Of a stretch of DNA of 64,000 nucleotides, positions 48,229-56,671 are shown in pieces. The stretch covers positions 140,206 to 204,205 of the forward strand of contig NZ_JAPNLM010000014.1 of NCBI RefSeq assembly GCF_026627255.1. Reading direction: 5' to 3'. The notes under the pieces are model-generated. The model was not told the origin of the DNA. It did no database searches and saw only the letters and a list, made by a program, of their open reading frames with translations. The DNA is from Streptomyces antarcticus. GTDB taxonomy: Bacteria; Actinomycetota; Actinomycetes; Streptomycetales; Streptomycetaceae. Position numbers and translations under genes: made by a program. Numbering within the stretch: position 1 is the first letter of the stretch; the number at the start of each line of letters is the position of its first letter.

Positions 48229-50112
48229 TTACGCCGTCCGGCGCGGGGCGGGCAGGGGCAGCGAGAACCAGACGGCCTTGCCCTCCGCAGTCGGGAGCGT
48301 GCCCCAGGACTCGGCGAGCGAGTCGACGAGGAGCAGGCCCCGGCCGGACTCTGCGTCCGGGGGAGCGAACCGTGCCTGGGGGAGGACGTGACTGCCGTCG
48401 CACACCTCCACGCTGAGCTCCCGGCCTGCCCGGCGCAGCCGTAGCCGGACCGGGCCGCAACCGTGGCTCACCGCGTTGGAGAGCAGCTCGGACGCGAGCA
48501 GGCACGCGGTCTCGCACAGCTGGTCGTCGACGCCGTCCCACGCGGCGAGGGCCGAACGCAGGAACCGCCGCCCCTCGCCCACACTGCTCGGTCGCGCGGC
48601 CAGCACCACGGTCCGCGAGGTCACCGGTGCGTCGGGGACGCGTACGAGCAGCAGGGTGACGTCGTCGGTGTTCTCGTCCGCGTCGGGCAGCATCTCGGCG
48701 AGGAGGGCGTCGGCCACCGCTTCGAGGCCCCCGGCGTGGTGGAACGCCTTGCCGAACACCGCGCTCAGAATGTCGAGTTGCTCCTCGATGTCACTGCCCG
48801 GGGTTTCGACCAGCCCGTCCGTGTACAGGGCGAGCAGCGAGCCGGGTTCCACGGCGTGGCGGCTCTCGTGGTGCGGCACCTCGCCGACGCCGAGCGGCAC
48901 GCTGACGTCCACCGGGAGCCGGCTCACCTGCCCGTCGGGGGCTGCCATGAGGATCGGCAGGTGTCCGGCCGAGCACACGGTCAGCTCGGCGGCGTCCGCG
49001 TCGACCACCAGGTAGCAGCAGGTGACGAACTGGTCCGGGAGTTCGCTGACCACCGCGTCGAGGGCGCGCATCAACTGACGGGGCGGCATCCCGGTCTTCG
49101 CGAGCGCGTGCGACGCGGAGCGGAGCTGGCCCATGACGGCGGCGGCCTCGAGGCCGCGTCCCATCACGTCGCCGATCATGACGCCGATGCGGCCGCCGCC
49201 CAGCGGGATCAGGTCGAACCAGTCGCCGCCCACGCCCGCGCCCTGCCGGGCGGGGAAGTACCGGCTGGCCGTCGGCATGCCCGGTACCTCGGGAGGCGAG
49301 CCCATGAGGCTGCGCTGCAGGGTGAGGGCCACGTGGCGCTGCTGTTCATAGAGTTCGGCGAGCTTCTCCTCGGCGGCCTTGCGGTCGCTGACGTCGCGGA
49401 TGGCCGCCGACACGAGGGTGCCGTCCGGGGTCTCCAGGGGGCTCAGGCTGATCTCGACCGGGAACTCGCGGCCGTCGCGGCACAGGCCGTGCAGCTCCAG
49501 CCCGGCGCCCATGGGTCTGACCTGGCGGTTGACGAAGTAGCCCTGCCGGAAGGCGGAGTGGTGCCCCCGGAACCGCTCCGGTACGAGCACCTCGACGGGC
49601 CGCCCCAGGAGGTCCGCCCTGGTGTGGCCGAACAGGGCTTCCGTCTGGGCGTTGACGAGCCGGATCGTGCCGCGGTCGTCGACGATCACCATCGCGTCCG
49701 GTGCGGCCTCCAGGAGCGCGCGGAACAGCTCCTCCGCCGCTCTGCGCTCGCTCACGTCCCGCACGGCCGCCGAGATGAGCAGGCCGTCCGTGGTCTCCAG
49801 CGGGCTGAGGCTGATCTCCACGGGGAACTCGCGCCCGTCCCGGCGCAGCCCGTACAGCTCCAACCCCGCCCCCATGGGACGCACTTGGCGGCTGGCGGCG
49901 TAGCCGGCCCGGTGCTGTGGGTGGTGCCCCCGGAAGCGCTCCGGTACGAGGACGTCGACGGGGCGCCCCAGGAGCTCCTGCCGCGAGTGGCCGAACAACG
50001 CCTCCGCCTGTGCGTTCACCAGCCGGATCACACCGGCGTCGTCGACGATCACCATCGCGTCTGGCGCCGCCTCCAAGAGGGCACGGAAGGGCTCCTCGGC
50101 CGTCGTCGTCAT
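48229..50112 (-). CDS. PAS-PAS-PP2C phosphatase-ATPase regulator
   Basis: A 627-residue signalling protein. Two near-identical PAS domains (about 8-125 and 130-248) both contain FRALLEAAPDAMVIVDD, LVPERFRGHH and REFPVEISLSPLET. A short coiled coil is followed by a SpoIIE-type PP2C phosphatase (about 280-490: GVGGDWFDLIPLGGGRIGVM, DVMGRG, LYTDGLVE) and a GHKL ATPase/anti-sigma kinase-like domain (about 500-625: CLLASELLSNAVSHGCGPV, GRGLLLVDSLAESW). It probably senses redox or a ligand and dephosphorylates anti-anti-sigma factors. The PAS duplication appears recent. It is convergent with the oxidoreductase gene. Confidence 0.9.
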   Translation of the reverse strand: MTTTAEEPFRALLEAAPDAMVIVDDAGVIRLVNAQAEALFGHSRQELLGRPVDVLVPERFRGHHPQHRAGYAASRQVRPMGAGLELYGLRRDGREFPVEISLSPLETTDGLLISAAVRDVSERRAAEELFRALLEAAPDAMVIVDDRGTIRLVNAQTEALFGHTRADLLGRPVEVLVPERFRGHHSAFRQGYFVNRQVRPMGAGLELHGLCRDGREFPVEISLSPLETPDGTLVSAAIRDVSDRKAAEEKLAELYEQQRHVALTLQRSLMGSPPEVPGMPTASRYFPARQGAGVGGDWFDLIPLGGGRIGVMIGDVMGRGLEAAAVMGQLRSASHALAKTGMPPRQLMRALDAVVSELPDQFVTCCYLVVDADAAELTVCSAGHLPILMAAPDGQVSRLPVDVSVPLGVGEVPHHESRHAVEPGSLLALYTDGLVETPGSDIEEQLDILSAVFGKAFHHAGGLEAVADALLAEMLPDADENTDDVTLLLVRVPDAPVTSRTVVLAARPSSVGEGRRFLRSALAAWDGVDDQLCETACLLASELLSNAVSHGCGPVRLRLRRAGRELSVEVCDGSHVLPQARFAPPDAESGRGLLLVDSLAESWGTLPTAEGKAVWFSLPLPAPRRTA

Positions 50113-50291
50113 GTTGTGCCTCGCACTCGCCGAATACCACCGAAGCGAACATCCGACCACGCCCTGACCCTTCACTCCGCGGGTTGACCGGAACGCGCGC
50201 CCAATTGACCGGGTGTGAACACACGCCTGGCAGGTGAGCGCCGACAGGGGCGGGACCTGGGCGCCCGTGCCGGGCGCGACCGCGCCGGCGT

Positions 50292-50582
50292 AAAGATGGG
50301 GGGCTTCGCGCCCCGGCGGGCGGGTCCGGTCGGCGCCGGTTCGCCGGCGAGCATCCATCCCCACGTCGTCAGCGAGATCCGGTAGATCCGCGCGGAGGAC
50401 TTCGCGATGCCCGCGCCGGTGAGGTAGCGCTCGACCGCCGCGGTGTACGACGCGGGCGGGGCGGACGGAGGTACGACCCGAGCGCGCGGCAACCGAAGCG
50501 CGCTCCCACTCCCGAGATCGGTCACCGGTTCGATCGTCACGCCGCCCCGCCCCCCTGACACTGCCGCAGCAAATGCGTGCAC
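50292..50582 (-). pseudogene. Integrase N-terminal fragment
   Basis: The frame includes YTAAVERYLTGAGIAKSSAR and IYRISLTTWGWMLAGEPAPT, resembling the core-binding N-terminal part of actinobacterial tyrosine recombinases. The catalytic domain is absent; after PARRGAKPPIF the frame becomes Arg/Pro-rich and unrelated. The rest of 50583-50766 holds no gene; an inverted repeat GTAAAT-N5-ATTTAC lies at 50647-50663. Confidence 0.55.
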
Positions 50583-50766
50583 CTCGCCCCGGAGGTCGGA
50601 AGCCCTCGCCGCAGGTCGTGGTGATCACCGTAGGGGCCCTGTCGCGGTAAATCCGGCATTTACTGCGGCGGAGCCACCGGCTGTCACAACAACCTCGGAA
50701 CTGAACGTCACGTAGCGCTGTACGCCACCTGACCGTAGCCACTGAGAGGGCTCCCGGCCCCGACCC

Positions 50767-51630
50767 TCAGCCCTTGCCGAAGTGCACCGCGGGGAAGGCG
50801 CCCGCTGCCCTGAGGGTTTCGGAGAAGCTGCCGGCCAGTTCGGTGAGGCGTGCGGTGGCGGGCGGGCCGAGGTGGTCGTACGGGGCGGCGTCGAGGCGGT
50901 CGGTGAGCACCTCGGTCTCGCCGCGCAGGGCCGTGCCCCCCTGCGTGAGGGCGCCTGCCTCGTCCAGCAGGCCGCGCTCGCGCAACTGGTCCCGGGCGGT
51001 GTCCCACTGCTGTGCGGACCACCCGCGGGTCCGCATGAACAGCGCCGATGTCGGTGCCGTGCCAGTGGCGTTGTGCAGGACCAGCGCCTCGATGCCGGAC
51101 AGACCGGCGATCGCCAAGGCGGCGAGGTGACCGTCACCCCGGTGTTCGCGCAGAAGCGTCGCGGCGTGCCACAGGGCCAGGTGCGGCTCCTCGGGCACCG
51201 GGAGGCCGGCGTGCGCGGCGTACAGCGGGCGCGACTCGCGGTGGCACGCCTCGGTGGCGCGCAGCGCCAGTTCAGCTGCCTCGGCCATCTCCTTCGACGC
51301 GAGAACCTCTTGTCCGAGCTGTCGTCGCAGCATCCCGTCCACGCCGCGCAGTAGCGCCGCGAGCACCGCCTCCGGTGTGGTGACCGTCCACGCGGCGGGA
51401 ATGTACCGCTTCACATGCTCGTGGTTGAAGTTGTAGAACGTCGCCGAGACCGTGCCCGCGCCGACCGCCCCGAGCGGGGCAGCGCGGCCCGCGTAGTAGG
51501 ACATGGCCCCGCGCTCCAGCCCGAGCGCCGCGAGTTCGTCCTGCCGCTCCGGTGCGGAATACACGGCTGTGTGCAGAGGGCTGACGGCGTTGTGGCAGTG
51601 GCGGCCTGTGCTCGCCTGAAAGATAGTCAT
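50767..51630 (-). CDS. SCO6745-family winged-helix-like protein
   Basis: A 287-residue protein matching the actinobacterial SCO6745 family: SPLHTAVYSAPERQDELAAL, MSYYAGRAAPLGAVGAGTVS and FYNFNHEHVKRYIPAAW, then a C-terminal helical half with a possible winged helix (GWSAQQWDTARDQLRERGLL). Role unknown. Its ATG lies at the end of a GntR pseudogene, suggesting an earlier operon. Confidence 0.8.
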   Translation of the reverse strand: MTIFQASTGRHCHNAVSPLHTAVYSAPERQDELAALGLERGAMSYYAGRAAPLGAVGAGTVSATFYNFNHEHVKRYIPAAWTVTTPEAVLAALLRGVDGMLRRQLGQEVLASKEMAEAAELALRATEACHRESRPLYAAHAGLPVPEEPHLALWHAATLLREHRGDGHLAALAIAGLSGIEALVLHNATGTAPTSALFMRTRGWSAQQWDTARDQLRERGLLDEAGALTQGGTALRGETEVLTDRLDAAPYDHLGPPATARLTELAGSFSETLRAAGAFPAVHFGKG

Positions 51631-51688
51631 GCCGTGGCTCCGGTGTCGGTGATCAGGTGTGGTCGTGCGGCCAGGCGGGCGAGGCCTA

Positions 51689-52180
51689 TCAGGCTTCCCG
51701 CTCGGGTTCGCGGTGGGTGCAGCCGGTCAGCCCGGCCGCGGTCTGGGTGAGGTGCCGGATCAGTACCTCGGCTGCGGTGTCGGCGTCGCGGGCCAGCACC
51801 GCCTCCTCCAGTCGGCGGTGCTCGGCGGCGCCGTCCCGGTCGGGGTTGCGGTGCGCCGGCCAGCGCCGGGCCAGCTCGCTCGCGGTCCACAGCCGGTCGA
51901 AGGTCTCCAGCAGGACGAGATTGCCGCACCCCTCCAGCAGCGTGCGGTGAAAGAGGCAGTGGGCTTCGGCCCAGGCGCTGCTGTAGTGCTCGCCCTCCTC
52001 TGCCACGTACGCCGGGGTGCGGGTCAAAGGGTGGTGGGAGGCTCGTACGCGTGCTTCCCAGTCCACATCGCCGCGTTCGACGGCCATGCGCAGCATGACC
52101 GGTTCGATCGTCCGGCGGGCCTCCCCGATCTCCTGCCAGCGGCGGTCGGAGTACGCCGGGACGGCGAAGCCGCGGTTGGG
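51689..52180 (-). pseudogene. GntR/FadR-type regulator lacking its DNA-binding domain
   Basis: The translated FCD effector domain is present (TIEPVMLRMAVERGDVDWEA, LFHRTLLEGCGNLVLLETFD, LEEAVLARDADTAAEVLIRH). The usual N-terminal winged helix (about 75 residues) is missing. Homology stops at RLPNRGFAVPAYSDRRW, where a PEBP gene on the opposite strand begins. Loss of the HTH means it cannot act as a repressor. Confidence 0.75.
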
Positions 52181-52683
52181 CAGCCTCTTTCACCGTTGTC
52201 AGCACCACCGTCACCGAGGGCGCCCCCTGGTCGATCGAGCAATACTCCGGCCTCTCCGGCGTTCCCGGCGGGAAGGACGTCTCCCCGCAGCTTTCTTGGA
52301 GCGGCGCCCCGGAAGGCACCAAGAGCTACGCCATCACGGTCTACGACCCCGACGCCCCCACCGGATCCGGGTTCTGGCACTGGGCGGTCGCCGACATCCC
52401 CGCCACCGTCACCGAGCTGCCCGAAGGTGCCGGCGATGACACCGGCTCGGGCTTGCCCGGGGGCGCGTTCCAGCTGCCCAACGACGCCCGCGCGGCCCGC
52501 TTCATCGGCGCCGCCCCGCCGGCCGGACACGGCCCGCACCGCTACTTCACCGTGGTGCATGCCCTCGACGTCGACACCATCGGCGTCCCCGCCGACGCCA
52601 CCCCGGCCGCCCTCGGTTTCACCATGGCCGGCCACATCCTCGGCCGCGCGGTCCTGACAGCCACCGCTGAGACTCCCGCCTGA
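52180..52683 (+). pseudogene. YbhB/YbcL Raf kinase inhibitor-like (PEBP) protein, 5'-truncated
   Basis: The frame reads AASFTVVSTTVTEGAPWSIE and then typical PEBP motifs (VSPQLSWSGAPEGTKSYAIT, VYDPDAPTGSGFWHWAVADI, GPHRYFTVVHALD) to the normal C-terminus GHILGRAVLTATAETPA. About 15-20 N-terminal residues and the start codon are missing: no ATG or GTG occurs in frame between the upstream stop and the conserved core. It meets the truncated GntR gene head-to-head at about 52180, so one deletion removed both starts. Confidence 0.8.
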
Positions 52684-52769
52684 AGAACAGCCACAAGGCC
52701 CGCGCCAAGCGCAACCGGGCCCTCCACCTGGTCAACGTCCGGCGCCAGGCGCTGAGGACCGCGGCCCCA

Positions 52770-52901
52770 GCCCCGCAGGGACTCCGAGCTGATCCCGAGC
52801 TCCCGCGCGACCTCGGTCACCGTCCGGCCCGACGACCGCACGAGCTCGATCGCGTCCCGCTTGTACTCGTCCGAGTACCGCCTCATGTACTTGCTTCCCA
52901 C
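52770..52901 (-). pseudogene. IS3-family OrfA transposase fragment
   Basis: GSKYMRRYSDEYKRDAIELV followed by SSGRTVTEVARELGISSESL and RGW is the N-terminal helix-turn-helix of IS3-group OrfA. The leucine zipper, frameshift window and OrfB are absent. It probably marks the recombination event that scarred this region. The interval 52684-52769 has no recognisable gene. Confidence 0.8.
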
Positions 52902-52971
52902 CTGGCACTGCTTCCTCTGGGCTCTCACGTCCCAGTCTCCAGGTGTCCACAATCAAGGGGAAGCTTCACGC

Positions 52972-53243
52972 CGGACTGGGGGGCCTGCCGGGGGACCTCA
53001 GCCGCAACGCCCTGTTCGACGTCTTCTTCGCCCTCCAGGCCTGGCAGAGGCAGAAGCCGGCCCGCTTCACACGGGAACTGGAGTGACTCCACAGCGCTGT
53101 TCGACCGGACCTGCGCCGCCTTCCTGCCGGACCGCGTCCTCGACGCGCTCCGCGAACTGTCGCTCGACCCGCACGCTCCGGTCCTGCCGGAGGCGGCCGA
53201 AGGACCCGGGCGGGTCCTCGAAGCCGCCGACTTCTCCTTCTGA
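52972..53243 (+). pseudogene. Remnant of an NRPS condensation domain (frameshifted)
   Basis: Two adjacent frames give GDLSRNALFDVFFALQAWQR to ARFTRELE, then STALFDRTCAAFLPDRVLDA and ELSLDPHAPVLPEAAE. This order (RNxLFDVxFxLQ, then EYSTALFDR, then a final helix) matches the C-terminal third of nonribosomal peptide synthetase condensation domains. One inserted G (GAGTGACTCC in place of GAGTACTCC) would explain the frame change. No adenylation domain is present. Family call is tentative. Confidence 0.45.
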
Positions 53244-53259
53244 CCAAGGCGAGATTTCG

Positions 53260-53574
53260 ATGCCCCCCTTGACCATCATCCTCTGCGGGGCGGTGACGTT
53301 CGCCGTCCGCTACGCGCTCTTCGGACCGATCGGCCCCGAGCACCTGCCCACCCGCATCCGCAGCACCCAGCCTTACGTGATGCCCGCCGTGCTGATGGCG
53401 ATCATCGTGCCGTCGGTGGTGCTGGCCGGGGATTCCGGCGACCCGAAGACGGTCGCCCCGTACCTGGTGGGTGCGGTGTGCGGGTTCACGGTGGGCGCGT
53501 TCAAGAGGGATGCCTTCTTCCTGGTGTTCGCGGTCGCCATGGCCGGCTTCATGGTCACCAAGTTCGCGCTGTGA
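53260..53574 (+). CDS. azlD: AzlD-type branched-chain amino acid exporter small subunit
   Basis: A 104-residue membrane protein with four hydrophobic helices (LTIILCGAVTFAVRYALFG, YVMPAVLMAIIVPSVVLAG, VAPYLVGAVCGFTVG, FFLVFAVAMAGFMVTKFAL) and the AzlD RYALF motif. With AzlC it would export branched-chain amino acids or analogues. It precedes azlC by 37 bases; azlC carries an internal stop, so the pair is probably inactive. Confidence 0.85.
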   Translation: MPPLTIILCGAVTFAVRYALFGPIGPEHLPTRIRSTQPYVMPAVLMAIIVPSVVLAGDSGDPKTVAPYLVGAVCGFTVGAFKRDAFFLVFAVAMAGFMVTKFAL

Positions 53575-53611
53575 ACCAGCTCCGCCCTCCCTCCGGAACG
53601 AGGTCGAATTG

Positions 53612-54511
53612 ATGTTGCCCCGACACAACCGCGGGGGTGAGGTACTGCAAGGCGCCCTGGCCGCCGTACCCGTCATCATCGGCGCGGTGCCGTTCGGCCT
53701 GCTGTTCGGCGCGCTTGCCGAGGCGCAGGGCCTGGACGTGGTCAACACCATGCTGATGAGCCTGGTGGTCAACTCCGGTTCCGCCCAGATGATCGGCCTC
53801 GGGATGATCACCTCGGGTGCCGCGTGACCGTTGACCGTGATGACGGTCCTGCTGATCAATCTGCGGCACGTCTTCTACTCCGCGGCGCTGGCCCCGTACG
53901 TACGGCCGATGCCCGTGTTCTGGCGCGCGGCCATCGCCTTCGGCATGACCGACGCCGTCTACGCCCTCGCGGCGAAGCGGTTCGGCGAGCCCACGCCCGA
54001 ACAGGACAACCGGCGCTGGTACGTGCTGAGCAACGCCGTCGCCATCTACGTCGCCTGGAACCTCGCCACCCTCTGCGGCTGGACCTTCGGCCAGACCCTC
54101 GCCGATCTGAGCTCCTGGGGACTGGACTTCGCGGTCTACGCCTCGTACATCGGCTTGGTCGTCTCCTCATTCACGACCCGCCGCGCGCTCGTCATCGGAC
54201 TCATCGCGGGGGCCGGCGGTCTCCTGCTGAGCCACCTGCCCTACCAGAGCGGCCTGTTCCTGGCCACGCTCGCCGGTACGTCGGCGGCCGCCTTCCTGGA
54301 GAGCAAGGCGCGCGTCTCCGCCGGTTACGCCGCCACGGAGCCGAAGCCGACGGAGCCACACCCCGCGCAGTCACGCCCCGCGGGGTCACGCTCCGCACAG
54401 CCGCAGCCCGCGGCGGCACCGCACACGGGGGCGCAGCGCGCGGGGGCGCAGCCCGCGGGGCCCGCGGGCGAGGAAGCAACGGACCGAGAGTTCGGCAGCA
54501 GTCCGCGCTGA
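53612..54511 (+). pseudogene. azlC: AzlC-type exporter large subunit interrupted by an in-frame TGA
   Basis: The frame from ATG 53612 encodes AAVPVIIGAVPFGLLFGALA and SLVVNSGSAQMIGLGMITSG, reaches TGA at 53825-53827, and continues in the same frame with PLTVMTVLLINLRHVFYSAA and LAPYVRPMPVFWRAAIAFGM to 54511. The two halves together make a normal AzlC with a low-complexity Pro/Ala/Ser tail from about residue 250. A single TGG-to-TGA change is the simplest explanation. The second half could start separately at TTG 53831, but would lack the first helices. Confidence 0.8.
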
Positions 54512-54601
54512 TCACATGCCGCCGGAACGGTCCGACGAACCGGTCCGCCGGCGCCGTCGCCTGTACCTGGGGGAAGTCTCCCGTGTCCAGTTCGGCCCGG
54601 G

Positions 54602-54860
54602 TCATCGTGACCGGTTCTGCCGCGCCCAGTCGCGGGTCATCTCCCGCTCCAGGCCCAGCAGTCGGGAAAGCCCGCCGCCCCGCTCCCACGCGTCCAGCAG
54701 CGCGGCGATGCCGTTGGCCGTGTAGCCGCGCCCGAGCGCGTAGTTGATCGGCCGCAGCCGGGTCAGGTGCTCGTCGGCGTACCGTGCGATCCGGCCCTCC
54801 CGGCGCGGCGGCGGCAGCAGCCCGCGCTCCTGGTAGTAGCGCGGGCGGCCGAGCGCAGGA
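54602..54860 (-). pseudogene. MerR-family regulator fragment
   Basis: RYYQERGLLPPPRREGRIAR followed by YADEHLTRLRPINYALGRGY and ALLDAWERGGGLSRLLGLER is the middle of a MerR regulator. The first helix-turn-helix strand is missing upstream, and the protein stops after about 30 residues of the C-terminal part. It lies between azlC and the RNA methyltransferase gene. Confidence 0.7.
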
Positions 54861-54872
54861 CGTACCGGCAGG

Positions 54873-56075
54873 TCACATAGCTCGCGGGCGATCGTGCTTG
54901 ACCGCCCGCAGGACGACGAACTTCGGCTCGCTCGCGACGACTTCACTGTTGCCGAACAGCCGCCGCAGGTGCGTGTGGTATCCCATGTGCCGATTGGCGA
55001 CCACCCACAGCTCGCCGCCCGGCCGCAGCACCTTGCGCGACTGCGCGAACATCCGCAGCGCGGTCGCGTCCGTCGTGGCCTGGTGGGAGTGGAACGGCGG
55101 ATTGTTCAGCACCAGGTCCACGGAACCCGGGGGCAGCATGGACACGCCGTCCCCGACCAGGAACTCGGCGGTGCGCCGTCCCTCGCGGACGTTCGCCCGG
55201 TAGGTGGCCTGCGCCGAGGCGACGGCCTGGTACGACTCGTCGGTGAAGACGACCTCGGCGTCGGGATCGGCGACCTGGACCGCCGTGCCGACGACGCCGT
55301 TGCCGCAGCCGAGGTCCACGACCCGGGCCCCGTCGGTGTTGGTCGGCAGGTTCTGCAGCAGGAAGCGCGTGCCGATGTCGAGCCGGTCGGCGCAGAAGAT
55401 CCCGGCGTGGTTGACCACGGTCAGCCCGGCTCCCGAGCCGCCGTCCTCGTCGACCGTGTACGTCAGCGGCCACGGCCCGGGGGTCGTGGGACGGGTGGCG
55501 CCGGGGGTACCCGGCGTACAGAAGATCAGCCGCGCCTTCTTCTCGGCGAGGGAGGTCTTCGTCGGGCCCAGGATTCGCTCGAAGAGCCGCAGGGTGGAGG
55601 TGTGGATCTCCTTGACCATGCCCGCGCCGACGACCACGGTACCCGCGTGGACGTGCGGCGCCACCCGGTGCAGCTGGTCCTCCAGCAGCGCCAGGCTCTT
55701 CGGCACGCGCACCAGCAGGACGTCGATCCGCTCCGGCGGCACGTCCTGCGTGGTCAGCAGCGACACCGTCGACTTCGACGTGCCGATGCCGGCCCGGTCC
55801 AGGTTCGCAGCGGTGGCGGAACGCGTCAGCGAGGAGTCGGTGATCTGCGCCGGGTGATAGGCGGCGAGCGCCGTGGTCAGCGCCCCCCAGCGGTCCCCGA
55901 GCACGGTGATCTGCCCGGCGCCGGCCAGGTCCACCGGGCCGCGTTCACCCGTACCGGAGTCGAGGTGGCGCAGGAGGTACTCGTCGGCGGCGTCCCAGGC
56001 GAAGAGCCGGTCGCGCGGGTCCTCGGGGAAGCGGGTGAGCTCGTAGGAGCCGAAAGGCGTGGTCAGACGGTTCAT
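54873..56075 (-). CDS. rlmG: 23S rRNA guanine-N2 methyltransferase-like (RlmG-type) protein
   Basis: A 400-residue class-I methyltransferase with the RsmC/RlmG architecture. An inactive N-terminal MTase-like half is followed by a catalytic half with VVDLGCGNGVVGTAVQVADP, acidic strand AEVVFTDESYQA, and the amino-MTase motif VLNNPPFHS (NPPF). E. coli RlmG methylates G1835 of 23S rRNA. The upstream ATG at 56075 has only a weak ribosome-binding sequence (TGGGG). It is alone between scarred DNA and a TPR gene. Confidence 0.85.
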   Translation of the reverse strand: MNRLTTPFGSYELTRFPEDPRDRLFAWDAADEYLLRHLDSGTGERGPVDLAGAGQITVLGDRWGALTTALAAYHPAQITDSSLTRSATAANLDRAGIGTSKSTVSLLTTQDVPPERIDVLLVRVPKSLALLEDQLHRVAPHVHAGTVVVGAGMVKEIHTSTLRLFERILGPTKTSLAEKKARLIFCTPGTPGATRPTTPGPWPLTYTVDEDGGSGAGLTVVNHAGIFCADRLDIGTRFLLQNLPTNTDGARVVDLGCGNGVVGTAVQVADPDAEVVFTDESYQAVASAQATYRANVREGRRTAEFLVGDGVSMLPPGSVDLVLNNPPFHSHQATTDATALRMFAQSRKVLRPGGELWVVANRHMGYHTHLRRLFGNSEVVASEPKFVVLRAVKHDRPRAM

Positions 56076-56204
56076 ATTGGCCCCAGGCTAACCGAGCCCG
56101 GGGCCGAGCCCCGCATGGACGGGGCCGGAGCCCCGATCGGAGGGGGCCGGAGCCCCCACCGGACGGGCCGGAGCCGCGTCCGATGGGCCCTCCCTACTCG
56201 GTCC

Positions 56205-56567
56205 CTACTCGGGTCCTTGCTCGGGCAGGTCGCCCGCCATCGCGGAGGCCATGCGCAGGTGCGGACGGGCCTCGGCGGCACGGCCGAGCCGCTCCAGCGT
56301 GCGACCGAGCATGAGCTGGGCGTAGTCCTCAACGGGCCAGCGCTCCAGTACGGCGCGTAGCTCGGCCTCGGCGCGCGAGAGCTGGGCGGAGTGGTAGTAG
56401 GCGCGGGCCAGCAGCAGTCGGGGCGCCAGCTGCTCGGAGGCCTCCTGCGCCAGCGGCTCCAGGACGCGGGCGGCGGTCGCGTACTCCTTCGCGTCGAAGA
56501 AGAGCCGGGCGCGCTCCCAGCGCTCGGCCGCGGTCCCGTGCCCGAGGTACGTCGTCGGCCCGTTCAT
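56205..56567 (-). CDS. Tetratricopeptide-repeat protein
   Basis: A 120-residue protein with three TPR-like helix pairs (WERARLFFDAKEYATAARVL, APRLLLARAYYHSAQLSRAE, LMLGRTLERLGRAAEARPHL). Small soluble TPR adaptors of this kind are often paired with pirin genes in Streptomyces; here pirin is divergent across about 100 bases. No signal peptide. Confidence 0.85.
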   Translation of the reverse strand: MNGPTTYLGHGTAAERWERARLFFDAKEYATAARVLEPLAQEASEQLAPRLLLARAYYHSAQLSRAEAELRAVLERWPVEDYAQLMLGRTLERLGRAAEARPHLRMASAMAGDLPEQGPE

Positions 56568-56659
56568 CGTTTCCCTTCCGCCGGTCGTCTGGTCTGTCAG
56601 CTGCCTCCAACACGGTTGTGCAGCGGAACATTCCGCTCTGCGCCGCCGCCGCGCGCGGC

Positions 56660-56665
56660 TAGGTT
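56660..56665 (+). promoter_or_regulatory. -10 element of a probable leaderless pirin transcript
   Basis: TAGGTT ends six bases before the pirin ATG, and no Shine-Dalgarno sequence is present. A -35 element is not obvious. Transcription would begin at or next to the initiation codon. Confidence 0.4.
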
Positions 56666-56671
56666 GTCCGC

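Noticed and set aside
50641..50668. Inverted repeat GTAAAT-N5-ATTTAC as an operator or terminator
   Set aside because: Arms are short and AT-rich, no intact gene starts beside it, and it lies in scarred DNA. Noted only within the integrase-fragment entry.
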